Shown piece by piece: positions 22,336-34,427 of a DNA stretch of 64,000 nt. Made by a program: the position numbers and the translations under genes. The stretch's first letter is position 1; each line of letters starts with the position of its first letter. The notes beneath the pieces are model-generated. The model searched no databases, was not told where the DNA came from, and saw nothing but the letters and a program-made list of their open reading frames with translations. This DNA is from Lumnitzera littorea (Eukaryota > Streptophyta > Magnoliopsida > Myrtales > Combretaceae). Where the stretch lies: contig JAMXBB010000009.1 of assembly GCA_024138015.1 (NCBI GenBank), positions 39,740,344-39,804,343 of the forward strand, written 5' to 3'.

Positions 22336-23354
22336 ATCGGTGAGTCTGATTTCCAGCCCGAATCTTGTAAATTTTTGTAAAAATAGTAAATATAATTAGA
22401 AAATTATGAATTTTGTTATTCTAGGATATTTCTATATTTAGTTTGTAGGAAAAATATTATTTTGATGAAATTATATCCCGTAATATATGGCCCCTAAGAA
22501 ATCGTGCAAAACCGAGCACATTTCGATTTAGAAATAAATGACCTTAGGAGTGTAGTTTCAAGCCCAAAATTTTTGTGTAGATTACTCAGATGATATAGAA
22601 CAGTGCTATGAAGCCCTTTTTCAAAAATTAATTTTCGAAATTTTTAGATAATTTTTAGGTCCTAAAATTAGGCATAAAATGGGTAATTTAGGATTAATTA
22701 AGTAATTAAATTATTAATTTCTGACTTAGTTAATAAGTAGATGTTTTAGGATGTTAAGATCTGATGGAGTATGATACTTATAGCATTTAGGGTGTTAGAT
22801 GTAATTATTAGGTTAATTATGTAGTAAATTAGTAATAGAAAAACATAGAAAATTATGAGTTAATTTTGTAAATTAGAATAATTAGGTGTAAAACCTGATC
22901 TAGGATGAATTTAGACATTTTGAAGTGATAATTTATGTTAGAGATGGTAATTAGGGTAATAGAAATATTAGAAATGCATTATGTGCATAATATGTAATAA
23001 TGCATAATGTGTAATTTTTGAAAATATAATAAATAGAAAATATTAGGATAAAAATTGATATTATATAAATAATAGGGATATATAATAAATCTGATAAGAA
23101 ACTTGAATTTATGTAATTATATGAAAAATGTAAAAATTTCTCACATTAGGAATAAATTCGGTACACAAATAGGGATTTAAGTGTACCGGATGGAATAAAA
23201 TACTGACTAGGGGTAATAATGGTATATAAGAGATCGGGAAGTAATGTGATTAATTTCACATTATAGGTTGAAACGGATTTTTAGGGTTGGAATCTAAAAC
23301 ATTACTTAAAAATCGAACTAAAAACCTGGTTCAGAAATTGATGCGAAAACCGAA

Positions 23355-23382
23355 CCTAAACCTAAACCTAAACCTAAACCTA
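23355..23382 (-). repeat. Short (CCTAAA)n telomere-like hexamer tract in LTR K
   Basis: About four and a half perfect CCTAAA units. The plant telomere repeat is the heptamer CCCTAAA, so this is a variant, not a telomere. Confidence 0.6.
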
Positions 23383-24611
23383 GAATAATTATAAAAGACT
23401 TAATACCTAGATAATTAGGCATATTAAACCGTAAACAAAACCTAACAATAAGCATTATAGGATAACACGAACCTATAACAGTTATATGAAAAGCTGAAAC
23501 CACGTTCGTGTTATAGGGATAATCGGCGATGGCCTGAGCAAATCGGACCTCGAGTGAGCGAGCGAGGAGTCGAGGTAAGTTGGGATTAATACGCTGCTGT
23601 ATTTTGGAGGCTTAAGATTATGCTTGATTGTGCTTGTTAGATAGTTGAATGCGTGCATGTGCTTGATTATAGGTGATGCTATGATTATGTTTGTTGCCTT
23701 GGCGCATATTGTATGAATTGTATGTAATGATTGATCACCCTAAATTGGACTTAATCAAATATACGACCAGTAATCATAATCGAACATGCATGGCAACCCG
23801 TTAGGGGATTTAGGACTCTCCGACCAAATACCGACCCCTTCGGAAGGGATAGCGCAGGATTGCAAAATGGTCCCTTCTTCATCCTCAGTCGAACTAAGTG
23901 ACAGGAGAGGAGGTCGCGGCGGGGATGAAGACAGTGGTTCGAAGGTAGTCGCGGGAGGAGCAAGGTCTCCATTACACAAGCCTGGGTTTGGTCGTGAGCT
24001 GTTGCATTAACAGTAACTCCTCAACCCGGATTAGAGCGGGCGCAATTTCTCTAATCTCACGACGGGCCGGACAACGTCGTGCGATGGCATTTGCTTGCAC
24101 ATGCATTGTAACTAATAAATGATTGAAAACCTTGTTGTGTGTATGGTATAGTTTTAAGTCCTCCGTCCTAACTTACTGAGCTGTGGTTGCTCACATCCCT
24201 ATAGACATCGTGCAGGTGCTGGCTAAGAAGCGGCAACCAATTACTCCGAAGTTAGCAACTGCTGGATCCTGGGGAGTGAGGAAAAACATTGAAGAATAAA
24301 CACATATTTTAAGGTCTAAGTTTTTATTTTAGAATTATTTTTCATTTCTGAGTGATGTAATAACTAGGGAATATACTATAGAGAAATGTTGTAAACTTTA
24401 ACTGCAATTATTGAATGATAACATATATATATAATTCCTCACTTTTATAGGTAAACGATTTATTTAAATTACAAATTGTCTACTTCAAAGCGGGTTAGTT
24501 GTGGACGCCTTGTGTAGATCAGGTCTAGGATAGCGGTTGTGAGGCCAACTTCTATCTTAGGGTGGTTTACACGGCGGAGCTGTTACGACTCTGCCGCTTC
24601 GGGGCGTGACA

Positions 24612-24616
24612 CTAGT
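24612..24616. repeat. Target site duplication of K, right copy (CTAGT)
   Basis: Identical to 21478-21482. Confidence 0.9.
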
Positions 24617-27600
24617 TACTTCCATCTTTCAGCAAACCAAGTCCGCAGGTTGAAAAACCTTATGCTTTACTTTTTAATTGTAATATCTAGCTATTCTATG
24701 CTAGTATGCTGTAACCCTTGCTCTTGCAATATCTCTAATTTCTTCAATTGTGTCCAAATTTTCTATTAATCCAACTTGATTAACCATTACATCAAATTTC
24801 TGCATTCGTATATTAGGTATATCTAACTGAATCGGCAAAACTGCTTCTGTACCGAATGCTAACTTAAAGGGGTTTCCCCAGTTGCAGCTCTGTAGGTGGT
24901 TTGGTATCCCCGTAAGACATTCGATAGTTCATCAGCCCATCTCCCCTTAACTTGATTAACTTTCCTTCTTAAACCGTACAAGATAATCTTGTTGACAGCT
25001 TCAACTTATCCATTCGTCTGAGGGTATATTATAGACGTGTAGTTCAGTCAAATGTCATATTTCTCACATAACTTGTTGTTATAAAACTGCAGGCCATTAT
25101 CCATGATTATCATAAAAGGAACTCCAAATCTCAATATTATGGAGTTAAAAACAAATGCCTTCACTTTCTATTTGGTGATCATTGCCATTGCCTCAACTTC
25201 TGCCTATTTTGTAAAATAATCTATAGTAATAATGACAAATTGTCTTTAGGCGGTAGACTTCGGAAAGAGTCCAAGAATATCTAACCCCTAGTAAGGCAGC
25301 ATAACTCGGTTGAAGGTGCATGATTTAGTGCCTTATGCTTCTGGCACTATGGATAATGCCAAAGAGCTATCCTTACATCTTCTTTCATGGTCAGCCAATA
25401 ATAACTAAGTCACAATGCGCGGACATACAATGTTTGTACTTTCACATGGTTATTACATACACCATCGTATAGTTCAGATAATACCTGTTATGCATCTCTT
25501 GGAGGAAGGCGTCGAAGATAGGGTTGTGATATGCTACGTTTGTACAGCTAACCATCTATCAACGTGTAATTTGTAGCTTAATAAACCAATCTTCGTGCTT
25601 CTTTCTTGTCATTAGGGAGGGTGTCATCTCTTAAATAATCTATGAGGGGATCCATTTAAGACTCCTCTTTTAGGTAAGGAGCCAATTTGTAGTTCTACGA
25701 GACAGTGGATAAACTTTTTTGTGGGAGAAATTCGACAAAAAGTTTGTTGCTTGGGTTTGGGAATGCCATACTGGCCAACTTAGACACTTGGACAACTTAT
25801 CGGCAGTAACATTCTTACTTCTCAAAACCTTGTAGATTGAGAATTATTGAAATTCTTCTGCAGCGTTCGTATCACCAACATGTACTTGCTCATTTCTTCT
25901 TCCTTCACCTCATAACTTCTTGTGACTTGATTCACCACCAGTTGTGAATTAGAGAACAATTTGAGTTTCTCAACTTTGATATCTTTTGCTAGTTTAAGTT
26001 TGACAATCAAAGCTTCCTATTCTACTTCATTGTTGCTGGTTGGGAATCCTAATTTCAAAGCATAATTAACGTTGACATTTTGGGGGCCTTAAAGAACAAG
26101 GCTTGCACCACTTCCTTCTTTAGTGGAAGAATCGTCTACATAAAACATATGGATTTCTCAGCAATCTCCACACTATCTTCTTTACCAGTGAACTTGGCCA
26201 AAAAGTCTACTAACACTTAAGCTTTTAATGTCATTCTAGGTTTATACAGTTCACCATAGGAACTTAGCTCCAAAGTATACTTCATCATCCTCTTAGAGGA
26301 GTTTGGCTATTATAATGCCTCCCGTAATGGCTGATCGGTAAAGACTATGATCTGATGAGTCTCAAAATACGGTTTCAATTTCCTTACTAAGAGAACCACT
26401 ACTAAAACAAACCACTCAATTTTTGTGTATCGATGCTCTAGCCCTTGCAAAACATAACTCACGTAATAAACGGGTTGATGCTCCTTACCATCAATTCGAA
26501 CTGATGCAGAAGAAAGAGCTCAGCAGCTAACCGATAAGTATAAATATAAATTCTCTCCAGAGATGGGTGTTGAGAGTATCAGGGGTAACACAAGGAATTC
26601 TTTGAGATTATTGAAAGTCTTTTTGCAATCATCAGACCATTTGAATTCTTTAAAATTTTAAAGAATTTTATACACCTATTGGTACTTCTCGACACAAACC
26701 GATTAAGGGTGGCTATTCGCTTAGCGAGTTCTTGTACTTCCTTTACTGTACGGGGAGATTTCATGTTTAGTATTACCTCAATCTTTCTCGAGTTGGCTTT
26801 AATGCCTTGCTAAGTGACCATATATCTTAAGAACTTTCTTGAAGTTGTGCCAAAGACGCATTTCTATAAATTAAGTTTCATGCTATATCTCTTGGGAGTA
26901 GCAAACGTCTACTCAAGGTCAGCAAGATGCCAATCCTCTGTTACGCTCTTCATAATTATGCCGTCAACATATACTTCCATGTTTTAGTAGATCTGGGGTT
27001 TGAACATCTTTGTAACAAGTCTCTAGTAAGTTGCACCTGCGTTTTTCAGCCTAAAGGGCATCATTGTATAGCAGTACATTCCAAAATTAGTAACAAATGA
27101 CGTATGAACTTTGTCCTCCTTATCCATCTTAATTTGGTTGTAACCCGAGAAAGCATCCATAAGAGAAAGTAATGCATGTCCAACGATTGAATCTACCATC
27201 TAATCGATTTTTAGTAGTGGAAAGCAATTCTTATGATAGGCCTTATTAAGATCCGTAAAGTCTATGCACATGCATTACTTACCTTTAGACTTCTTGACCA
27301 GCACACAATTGGTTAGCCAAGTTGGATAAGGCTCTTCTCAAATAAATCTTACCTTTAATAGCTTCTAAACTTCTTCTTTTATGGCTACTTGTCTCTCAAA
27401 GGCAAAATGCCTTTTCTTTTGTTGGATCACCTTCGTACTTGGATCAATCAATAGCTTGTACACCATAATGTCTCTAGGGATACTCGGCATGTCCAAAGGG
27501 GACCATGCAAATACATCGGTATTGACTTGAAAGAAGTTGATCAAACTTTGACGAATGTTTGTCGACAAAGGTTTCCTTATCTTCATTGTTTTCCCAGGCT

Positions 27601-27720
27601 CATCTCCCAAAGAGATTTCCTTCGTATCATTCTTGGCAATGCTAATTGACTTTCCTTCTGGACAAGTTCCCACTTAAGATACCTCTTCTCATCTTATGGC
27701 CTTCATGTATAAAGACCTTA

Positions 27721-29639
27721 CTAACTATTGATCCCTTTTGCATACGCTGACTCTTGTGGGAGTAAGGAATTTAGCTTTGAGATGTGCAGTGAAAGGGACA
27801 ATACTAAATAAATGTTGACATGACTGTTCCATGATCATGTTATATGGGGACCAACATTTAATGATGAGGAACTCCACTTTATCTTCTATGACGTTCTCGT
27901 CATCTCCAATCTAGATTAGTAAAGAGATCACTCCGGCTACTCGAATGGGTTGATTATTGAAGGCATACAAATTCTTGTGTCAACAAGAATTTTCTTGACC
28001 TCGAAATTGGCAACTTTTGCATTGATAACAAGTGCATCATCATGTGGCCTTCGGATGCCCTCAAAGTCTTCCTTTGCAAAAGAGATTGTATTGTCGATCT
28101 TGACCTTCTTGCCTTAGATGTTGCAAACATAATTTTTGGCATTAGTTAGACTTGAAGAGCTTGACTGGCCTATAGTAGGTTCGTCGACTATAGTGTTGAT
28201 TACTCCATAAAGTGCTCTGCTGGAACTCCTATCCCTTGCATCTCTCCTGGCAACAGCTGGCTGAATGTCGTTCTCTTGTTCCTTACGTCTCCTCTGAGAC
28301 AGTCTCACAATATTCTTAGCATCATGTGGCAAGAACTTGTGCAAATGTTCATGTTGAATTGCATCCTCGATTGCATTCTTGAGTTAGATGCATTTGTTTG
28401 TGTTATAGCCTTTTTCATGATGCAAATCACAGTACTTATTGGAATTTCTCCTTAAAGGATTTCGTCTCATTCTTTCTGGTCACTGCATAATGCCTCTTTA
28501 CTTACGTACCTCCATCAATGTGTCCAAAATTGGATGATTGACAGGTGTGTGGGATGAACATGTTGGAATCCTTAGTTTGTTTCTCTCAACATCCAAACTT
28601 TAATCATCATCTGTCCTAAGTCTATCTTTTATACTTCTCCTCTAGTCATTTTTCTCATCTCCTCTGTTCTAATCGCTTCTCACTAAACCTTTATGCTATC
28701 TTCTTGTCGAATGTATAAGATAACCTTAGCCTTGAACTTGACAAAAGTTCTTGGCTTATTCTTTGCGAGAGACTTGAAAAAGTCTCTATAGGGCTTGACT
28801 CCATCAATTACGGTGTTGAAGGCCACACTCATGTCCAATTTTGGGCTTTGGATCATCTCAACCATAAACCTAGCAAAGTAATCTCTAATTAACTCCTTTG
28901 ATCTTTGTTTGATTGTGTTAAGGATTGAAGAATCCTTAAGAGAAAGCTTACTTGTAAGGAAATGTTGAAGAAACACTTCTAGTAGTTCTTTAAAATGGAA
29001 AATGGTGTTTAGTTTCAAATGTTTGAACCATATACTAGCTGTATTCCTTAAGGTTAAGGGAAAAGCTTGACAAGCTACTGTATCACTCAAACCGTGTAAC
29101 TTGGCCAACGTGCAGTAATACTCCAAATGATCTTCAGGATCTTTTGTCCCGTCTTAAGTTTTAAACTGCGGCAGCTTAATGTGATGTGATATTACTTCCT
29201 CTAAAATCTTGGGGATAAAGGGGCTCTTCTTGATTTAAAACTGCTTACTTGTTGCAACAAGTGTGCCAACATGTGAGGGCTTGATATAATGCACCTGCTG
29301 CGATTGCTTACCCTTGTCAATTGTCTTAAGAGCAAGAGTCGAAGGTCTTATAGTAACCTTAGCTTGCTTTTTCAACAATTCGGGTGAATATATTGAATCA
29401 TTACTATTCTTAGCATCATTATCGTCATGCTCCTTGTTTTGATTTGGGTAGACATTATTATGAAGGAGATTAAGGATCTCTTCATGATTTTTGTTTAGTT
29501 CTTGGTTTTCTTTGGCTAAGTTGAGGCAAAGTTTCTCCAACTTAGCCAAGTATTGCTTGTCAACATGCCTACTTCCCATTTGGAGGTGTTAGGAGGAAGT
29601 ATCAGCACCTACACTCTTGGTCATTCTAGTTTTTTCCAT
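27721..29639 (-). pseudogene. Element B gag and protease
   Basis: Starts at the ATG at 29639 next to the primer site. A charged, partly coiled N-terminus (29579-29235: YLAKLEKLCLNLAKENQELN) leads to the Gag domain (29126-28683: IWFKHLKLNTIFHFKELLEV, then LIRDYFARFMVEM). A zinc-knuckle-like CHH region lies near 28440-28330 (HHEKGYNTNKC). In the protease the active-site triad reads VDTR near 27985 in place of DTG. The upstream segment (28344-28114) contains NARNYVCNI-type linker sequence. The protein is broken by stops and frameshifts after Gag. The same architecture is seen in A. Confidence 0.85.
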
Positions 29640-29660
29640 GGTCGTATATTTAAGAAAAAA

Positions 29661-29674
29661 CAGACGGCACCAAA
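29661..29674 (-). other. Element B primer binding site
   Basis: The minus strand reads TTTGGTGCCGTCTG directly after the 5' LTR end. TGG(T/C)GCCGTCTG is a form I associate with plant Tat-lineage elements; I did not verify the tRNA. Confidence 0.65.
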
Positions 29675-30138
29675 TGTTGTTAGTTGATTTTGGTAATTGG
29701 AATTATCCTGCAAAGAAAGGAAAAGCTTTTAATACCGGGGCTAATTCGGTATGGTCATTTTGATGCCTAAGTTAGTAAAGTGAAAGTAGGGAAAGTTAAG
29801 TGAATGGTAAAGAGTTATCAAATGTCTCTTACAGTATTTCTTTCCCATTTTTATAGGCAAGTGTTGTATCTAAAACAATAGTTATTGGAATGATTATCAA
29901 GACACATGGAGGCCACCTGATCGGGCATGTTTTTGAAACGTAGGGAGAGTGGGCAGTTATGTAATATAACTATGCCAATTATAACTGTTTGTGCCACTCC
30001 CCTTGAATTTTAATGAGTTATTCGGTGAGATGCTAACAATGTAGATAACTTGGCTTGTCGACAGCCAGATGTACGAGTCAACGAAGCTTTCACTATTAAC
30101 ATCAAACAAGCTGAGTGAACGAAACTTGACTATCAACA
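29675..30138 (-). repeat. Element B 5' LTR
   Basis: Starts TGTTGTTAGTTG, ends CTATCAACA. The minus-strand TATA-like CTATAAAAA is at 29856-29848. It is followed by CTAAG. Confidence 0.9.
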
Positions 30139-30143
30139 CTAAG
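30139..30143. repeat. Target site duplication of element B, right copy (CTAAG)
   Basis: Identical to 17186-17190. Confidence 0.9.
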
Positions 30144-31492
30144 TATAAATTTTAATCATAGGTTACCTGAATAACAAGAAGCTTGAAGATGCTATTGAAG
30201 GTGAAGGATGCTAGTATTAGGTAAGTAGATATCGTATGTTTAGGAGTAGACTTACGTCTACTCATTAGGTTGCAAGTTATGTTGTTTGTGTGATATGTAC
30301 TTGATTGACTGAGCTTGATTTTGAATCTTGGAATGATGTTTGCTAATTATGTGATGGATTGACTATGCTTGGTTTTGAATCTTGAGAATCAGTTGCCATG
30401 AATGAATTGATTAGATGATATCTACTGTAGCAGATATAAAATATGGAAAACATTAGGAAATGGTTCAACCATCAAGGTGTTTGCTTAAGCAAACCCGACA
30501 CAAGGTTAACAATTGAGACAATTAGACTCTAAATGAGAATAAAGTAAATTAAATTTGTAGTTGATATGAAGCTCGGACATTTTACTAGATGTGGTGTTTA
30601 ACTCATCATTGGTGCAGTCATGGCATGTCACAAAAAGGACCTACAGGTCAAATATTTGAAAGGAAATTATTTTTTTGAACAAGTACTCGATTTTGAAAAA
30701 GCTTTGTTCTCATGGTTTTGAAAAGTTAGAATTTTGAAGCATATAAGCTTACATGTGCTCGAATGTTTCACTTTGATCATGATCACCACTGGTTTGGCAA
30801 TGTTGTTCCTCTTTTGTAGCATAAGTTAGGGTTCCTACTCCCAAGCAGCTCTTTGTGGCTCACTTAGTTCCTAGACATTGTATCTAGATGCCCGATTAAG
30901 TTGACCAATTCGATGAAAACAAGGCTTAGAAGCTCGGATATCGATATCTATACATTAGCTTATGTGCATAAGCATGGAACACATTTCTACATTATCTAAC
31001 TCAGCTTGGTACTATCTGTTATGTGACTAAAGTATCCATGTACTGGCTTGATTATCATTTCTCGAATGTGTTTTATGTTATGCTATGCTCATTATCCACT
31101 CTCACTTGGTTTACAGTAAATTGAGCGGATATGCATTATGTTCATAGGTTAAGGCAAAGAGTAGGAAAGGTACCATTACCACTGAGTAGAAAGATTTTGA
31201 GAGTACCCAGGTTGGAGTTAGTTGTTTTGAAGGACTTTAGTTTTTTATGATACACTTAGATAGTCGTTATGTATAGATGTTGTAAAAAGAGTTTGAAAGA
31301 CTATGGCAGCTAGTAGTACAAAATTAGAAATATGTAAAGTATGATTTGTAAGGTTGAACTTCATTAAAACCCTTTAATTATGTAAGTAAGTTGTTGTATA
31401 TATATATGTGCGTAGCCTTGTCCTCTAGTTTATTGCAAGTTAGTTATGGATGTTGCATTCGAGGCAAAACCGAGATGTGACACCTAGCTGGG

Positions 31493-31510
31493 TGGTATTA
31501 GAGCATAAGT
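31493..31510 (+). other. Element J primer binding site (iMet-type)
   Basis: TGGTATTAGAGCATAAG just after the LTR end TGACA; the usual plant form is TGGTATCAGAGC. It shows that J was more than a solo LTR on its right side. Confidence 0.65.
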
Positions 31511-33600
31511 CAGGGACCACGGAACTAGACGTGTATGAGATGTGTAGAGTAGCTAGGAATTAGGTTGTTTTGGCTTTGATTAGGAGAAATTGTTGTGTAG
31601 AAGCTAGCTAACATTAGCTATGCTAAACTTTGCTATCTCTAAAGATGGATCAAGAATGATTGAAAGAGACTATTTGTTATCAACTAATAAGGATGAATGA
31701 ATGTAAAGAACAAGCAAATATGGTCTGAATCATGTGATTAAGAAATTCCTATGGATCTCGTCGATTGAAATATAGATGAAGTGAATCTTTGAGGTGCTCT
31801 TAGAGATCTATGGACCATAGATATGAGTTAAGGATCATTATCATGGCATATCTAAGGGATTTAATCTTATATAGTTAAATGAAATGACTACAACATGATT
31901 GAGCAATATCATGGGTTTAGGTTAACTTTGAAGAGTATTCGAGAAATGCTTAAGAATTCGATCGATTGTGGTCATTTTGAGAAGAGAATTGGGATAGGCT
32001 TAAGAAAATCAAAATCTATAGATTCAAAGTGTTACATAAATCATAGGATTAAGGAATTCTTAGGAATCATGTAGATTGGAGTATAAATAGAGTAGATCAT
32101 TACGATATTTTTGGAGGTTTGAGGATCATTAAAATAGGCTAAGAATGATCAGGAAGCATGTCTTGTTGAAAAGATTTGGTATTCTTGAGTGAAAAAGTGC
32201 AAAATCTTTGTTTCATAGTCGATAATAAATGAAAGAAATAACGGTGATGTGATAGTAAGCATGAGAGTAGAATTTTGGAATAATGTAGAAACTCCTTTAC
32301 TTTAACAAGTAAGAGTAATGTATTATAGGAGGTATAGTAGAAGTTCTTATGAGAATAAATCCTTAATTGAGTTGTTGTAAAAAGTGCCGTAGAACGTTTT
32401 CTTAAAGTACAACTTCCAACTAAGACCTGTAGAAAGTTTAGTTGAAGGTTACTTAAACATGATACTTATAGTGTAGAAACTCTAGTAGAAGGTTACTTGG
32501 ATATGATGTGTATTCTATTTATGTTTGTTGTGTTTAGTAGCTAAGTATAGTGATATGACTATAATCATTCATGTTAGGATTGGAGATAGATATGTTCACC
32601 CATTGTATGATATGGAAACCACTCATTCTTTTGAATCCAAGGAATGTATTGATAGAAATAGGCTCGTGTTGGTGACTATTATAGATCTCTTCAAGAAGTT
32701 AACAAGTTGAATAGCAAAGTAGAAAAGAGGAAATATGCACCAAGGATTTGATGACTAGTCTACAAAATTAGTAATATTGTATATGAAAAAACTCTAAGTA
32801 ACTCATGTGGACAATTAACGAGGAAAAAAAGGCATAAAGAATGCTAGGGAATAAGCGAATATGATATGAAGTTAGTAAATTAATCAAAATAAAATGTGAA
32901 TGGCTCTAGTATTGGGTACAGAAGGACGAGGGAAAGGAAGAAATACTATAAAGCAAGGCTTAAGTGTAATGAGTAACAAAAGTCCACACAAAAAGTTAGT
33001 GGAGATGCAAAATGAAAATGTTAGACCTTGATTATGATGTAGATGATAACCAAAAGAGACGTTAACATTATAAGAAGAATAATTAAACATGTTATACAGG
33101 AGGGACAAAGAAATAGCAATAACTATAATCATAGTAAAATTCAAACAATATGTATACTAGAACTTATTAGAGAAATGAAGTAATGAATGGAAAATTGCAT
33201 AAGAAAACAGAGATAAGAGGTTTTGTGTAATGGTGATAAGAAGGGAATTGAGGATCATTAAAATCTTAATATGTGAAAAGATTAATGGATGATGAGAATC
33301 GAAGGTAAAGTAAAGTTAAACACTTAATTGTTACAGTTTAGAATGATAACTAGATGATAAAGTATAAAAGATTGACTAGAGTTCGAGAATGATAAATCTT
33401 ATAGTTTAACGAGAGTAGTTTGAAGTCGCACTATGGATATATACAATTGTTGTATTTAGGACACTCTGAATTTGAGCTATTAAATCTTTATAGTTCAAAG
33501 TTACCTTTCACTTAAGCTTACACTTAGACTCGGGATTATGATAGATATGAACAGGTTAAGATCTAGTCATCTTGATTTCTAAGCTTGATTTTAGAGTATA
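31511..33600 (+). other. Unassigned internal sequence of J and/or D
   Basis: Follows the J primer site but shows no Gag, protease or polymerase motif. It contains a diffuse internal repetition: GATTAAGAAATTCCTATGGA at 31737 resembles GATTAAGGAATTCTTAGGAA at 32048, each followed by a similar 90-bp stretch and AGGATCATTA. The open stretches at 32525-32710 and 32884-33144 match nothing I know. J's 3' LTR was not found, so J is truncated or rearranged and the J/D border is unknown. Confidence 0.4.
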
Positions 33601-33742
33601 GTTATTTATCCTTCTTTTTCAAAATTTTAGATTGGGTGAATTAAAGAGATTTGTCCTTTGAAAGCCTTATGAAAAATCAAAGTAGTTGGAGGTATAACGT
33701 AAATTAAATAATTGAATTGAATTGATAAAAGTAAATTGCTAA

Positions 33743-33977
33743 AGATTGGTATGAATTGATCTTGGTACCTTAGAAAAACAAGTCTCTTTCCTACTACTAG
33801 TTAGAAAAAGGTGAAAATAATTAAGGTTGTTAAGAATTGACCTTGGTTCATTAGAAGAGCAAGGTACTTTCCCACTGGCAACTATTAATTTTAAAAAGAG
33901 TTGAATTAGTAAGGATCATCCTTAATCCCTTAGAAAAGCGAGAAACCTTCCCAATGCTAATCAAGCCTTAATAAAGA
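33743..33977 (+). repeat. Three degenerate 75-bp tandem repeats near the 3' end of D
   Basis: Each unit carries GAATTGA(T/C)CTTGGT-like sequence, a TTAGAAAA(A/G)C motif, then CTTTCCCA(C/A)TG. The units start near 33743, 33826 and 33902. They lie about 0.5 kb upstream of the 3' LTR. Confidence 0.6.
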
Positions 33978-34413
33978 AAATTAAATTGAATTAACAAGCC
34001 TTGAAAGAAGTAGAGGGACAATAAAAGGATGGATTGATGTAACATACACCTAATCTAATTTTTCAAGTTAAAAATACTAAAGGAAAATTTCACTCCTTTT
34101 AAGTCAGAGTGAAAGAAATCTTTATAACTTTTTCTTGATTAGTTTATGTCTGTTGTCATCTCTAGTTTAGTTTCTGCTTAAATATTGTGATTAACTCTGA
34201 ATTCTTTAGATTAATCACTAAAATTCAATAAGTTTCAATTTGATATTATCTAAATGTTTTGAATTCATTATAAAGTTAAAGAATAAAAGTAGTTTTGGAA
34301 AGAATTTTTGCTAAGCAATTATGATTTTGAGGGTACACTTTTTTAAAATTAAAATTATTCATCTTGTCCTTTAAATATTTTCTTTGTTTTGCTTGAAAAC
34401 AAGTAAAAGCTTA

Positions 34414-34427
34414 AGTGTAGAGGTATT
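34414..34427 (+). other. Element D polypurine-like tract
   Basis: AGTGTAGAGGTATT directly before the 3' LTR; Athila-type elements usually have AGTGTGGGGG-like tracts here, and this one is decayed. Confidence 0.5.

Larger units (their letters stand above)
21483..24611 (+). mobile_element. Element K: Tekay/Del-like solo LTR, 3.13 kb
   Basis: Begins TGTAAGCCCC and ends GGGGCGTGACA, flanked by CTAGT on both sides, with no primer site or coding region between: a solo LTR left by recombination between two LTRs. It is homologous to the LTRs of F and J (e.g. TTGATCACCCTAAA at 23732 and in F near 49230; CTTCATCCTCAGTCGAACTA at 23877 and its F counterpart). It has kept more GC than the others, consistent with the youngest position in the nest. 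The small ORFs at 22131-22399 and 23751-24010 are by-products of its GC-rich patches. Confidence 0.88.
21321..27720 (-). pseudogene. Element B pol: reverse transcriptase, RNase H, integrase (split by K)
   Basis: Minus strand. The PR-RT linker and RT start are in the open stretch 27673-27365 (DVFAWSPLDMPSIP). The RT active site near 26971-26960 reads YVDG instead of YVDD. RNase H follows (26010-25822 open, with FSNSQLVVNQVTRSYEVKEE). The integrase core shows its three acidic residues in TIDYFTK (about 25230), IMDNGLQF (about 25100) and NGxVEAVNK (about 25005). The C-terminal domain is cut by K at 21482/24612 and resumes to ...LERLDGSII and LKLYFN-stop at 21321. Known role: copy the RNA and insert the cDNA. 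The mutated YVDD and many stops mean it is inactive. Confidence 0.88.
17191..30138 (-). mobile_element. Element B: Tat-like Ty3/Gypsy element with complete domain set and antisense gene
   Basis: Full-length insertion with LTRs of 477 and 464 bp, duplication CTAAG, primer site and polypurine tract. Without the K solo LTR and its duplication it is about 9.8 kb. On the minus strand: 5' LTR 30138-29675, gag, protease, RT, RNase H, integrase (stop at 21321). On the plus strand near the other end lies the intron-containing PF04195-like gene (18115-20828). The PR-RT linker has the stretch NTDVFAWSPLDMP, characteristic in my experience of plant Tat-lineage polyproteins. All genes carry inactivating changes. 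Confidence 0.9.
15311..31482 (+). repeat. Element J LTR (Tekay-like), interrupted by element B
   Basis: Two parts, 15311-17190 and 30144-31482, total about 3.2 kb once B and one CTAAG copy are removed. This is similar to the LTRs of K (3.13 kb) and F (about 2.9 kb without G). It begins near TGATACTCTTAGG with AACCCCGAAATTAGGG soon after, carries a CCACCACCA leader motif near 16069 like K and F, and ends CGAGATGTGACA followed by an iMet-type primer site. The exact first base is uncertain by about 25 bp. Confidence 0.7.

Noticed and set aside
22131..22399. Cluster of four ORFs with Gly/Pro/Arg-rich translations
   Set aside because: Produced by the GC-rich leader of LTR K; no conserved frame in the F or J LTRs.
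23355..23382. Interstitial telomere
   Set aside because: Unit is CCTAAA, not CCCTAAA, and only about 28 bp long inside an LTR.
33743..33977. CRISPR-like array
   Set aside because: Three diverged 75-bp tandem units in a plant retroelement; no constant repeat with unique spacers.
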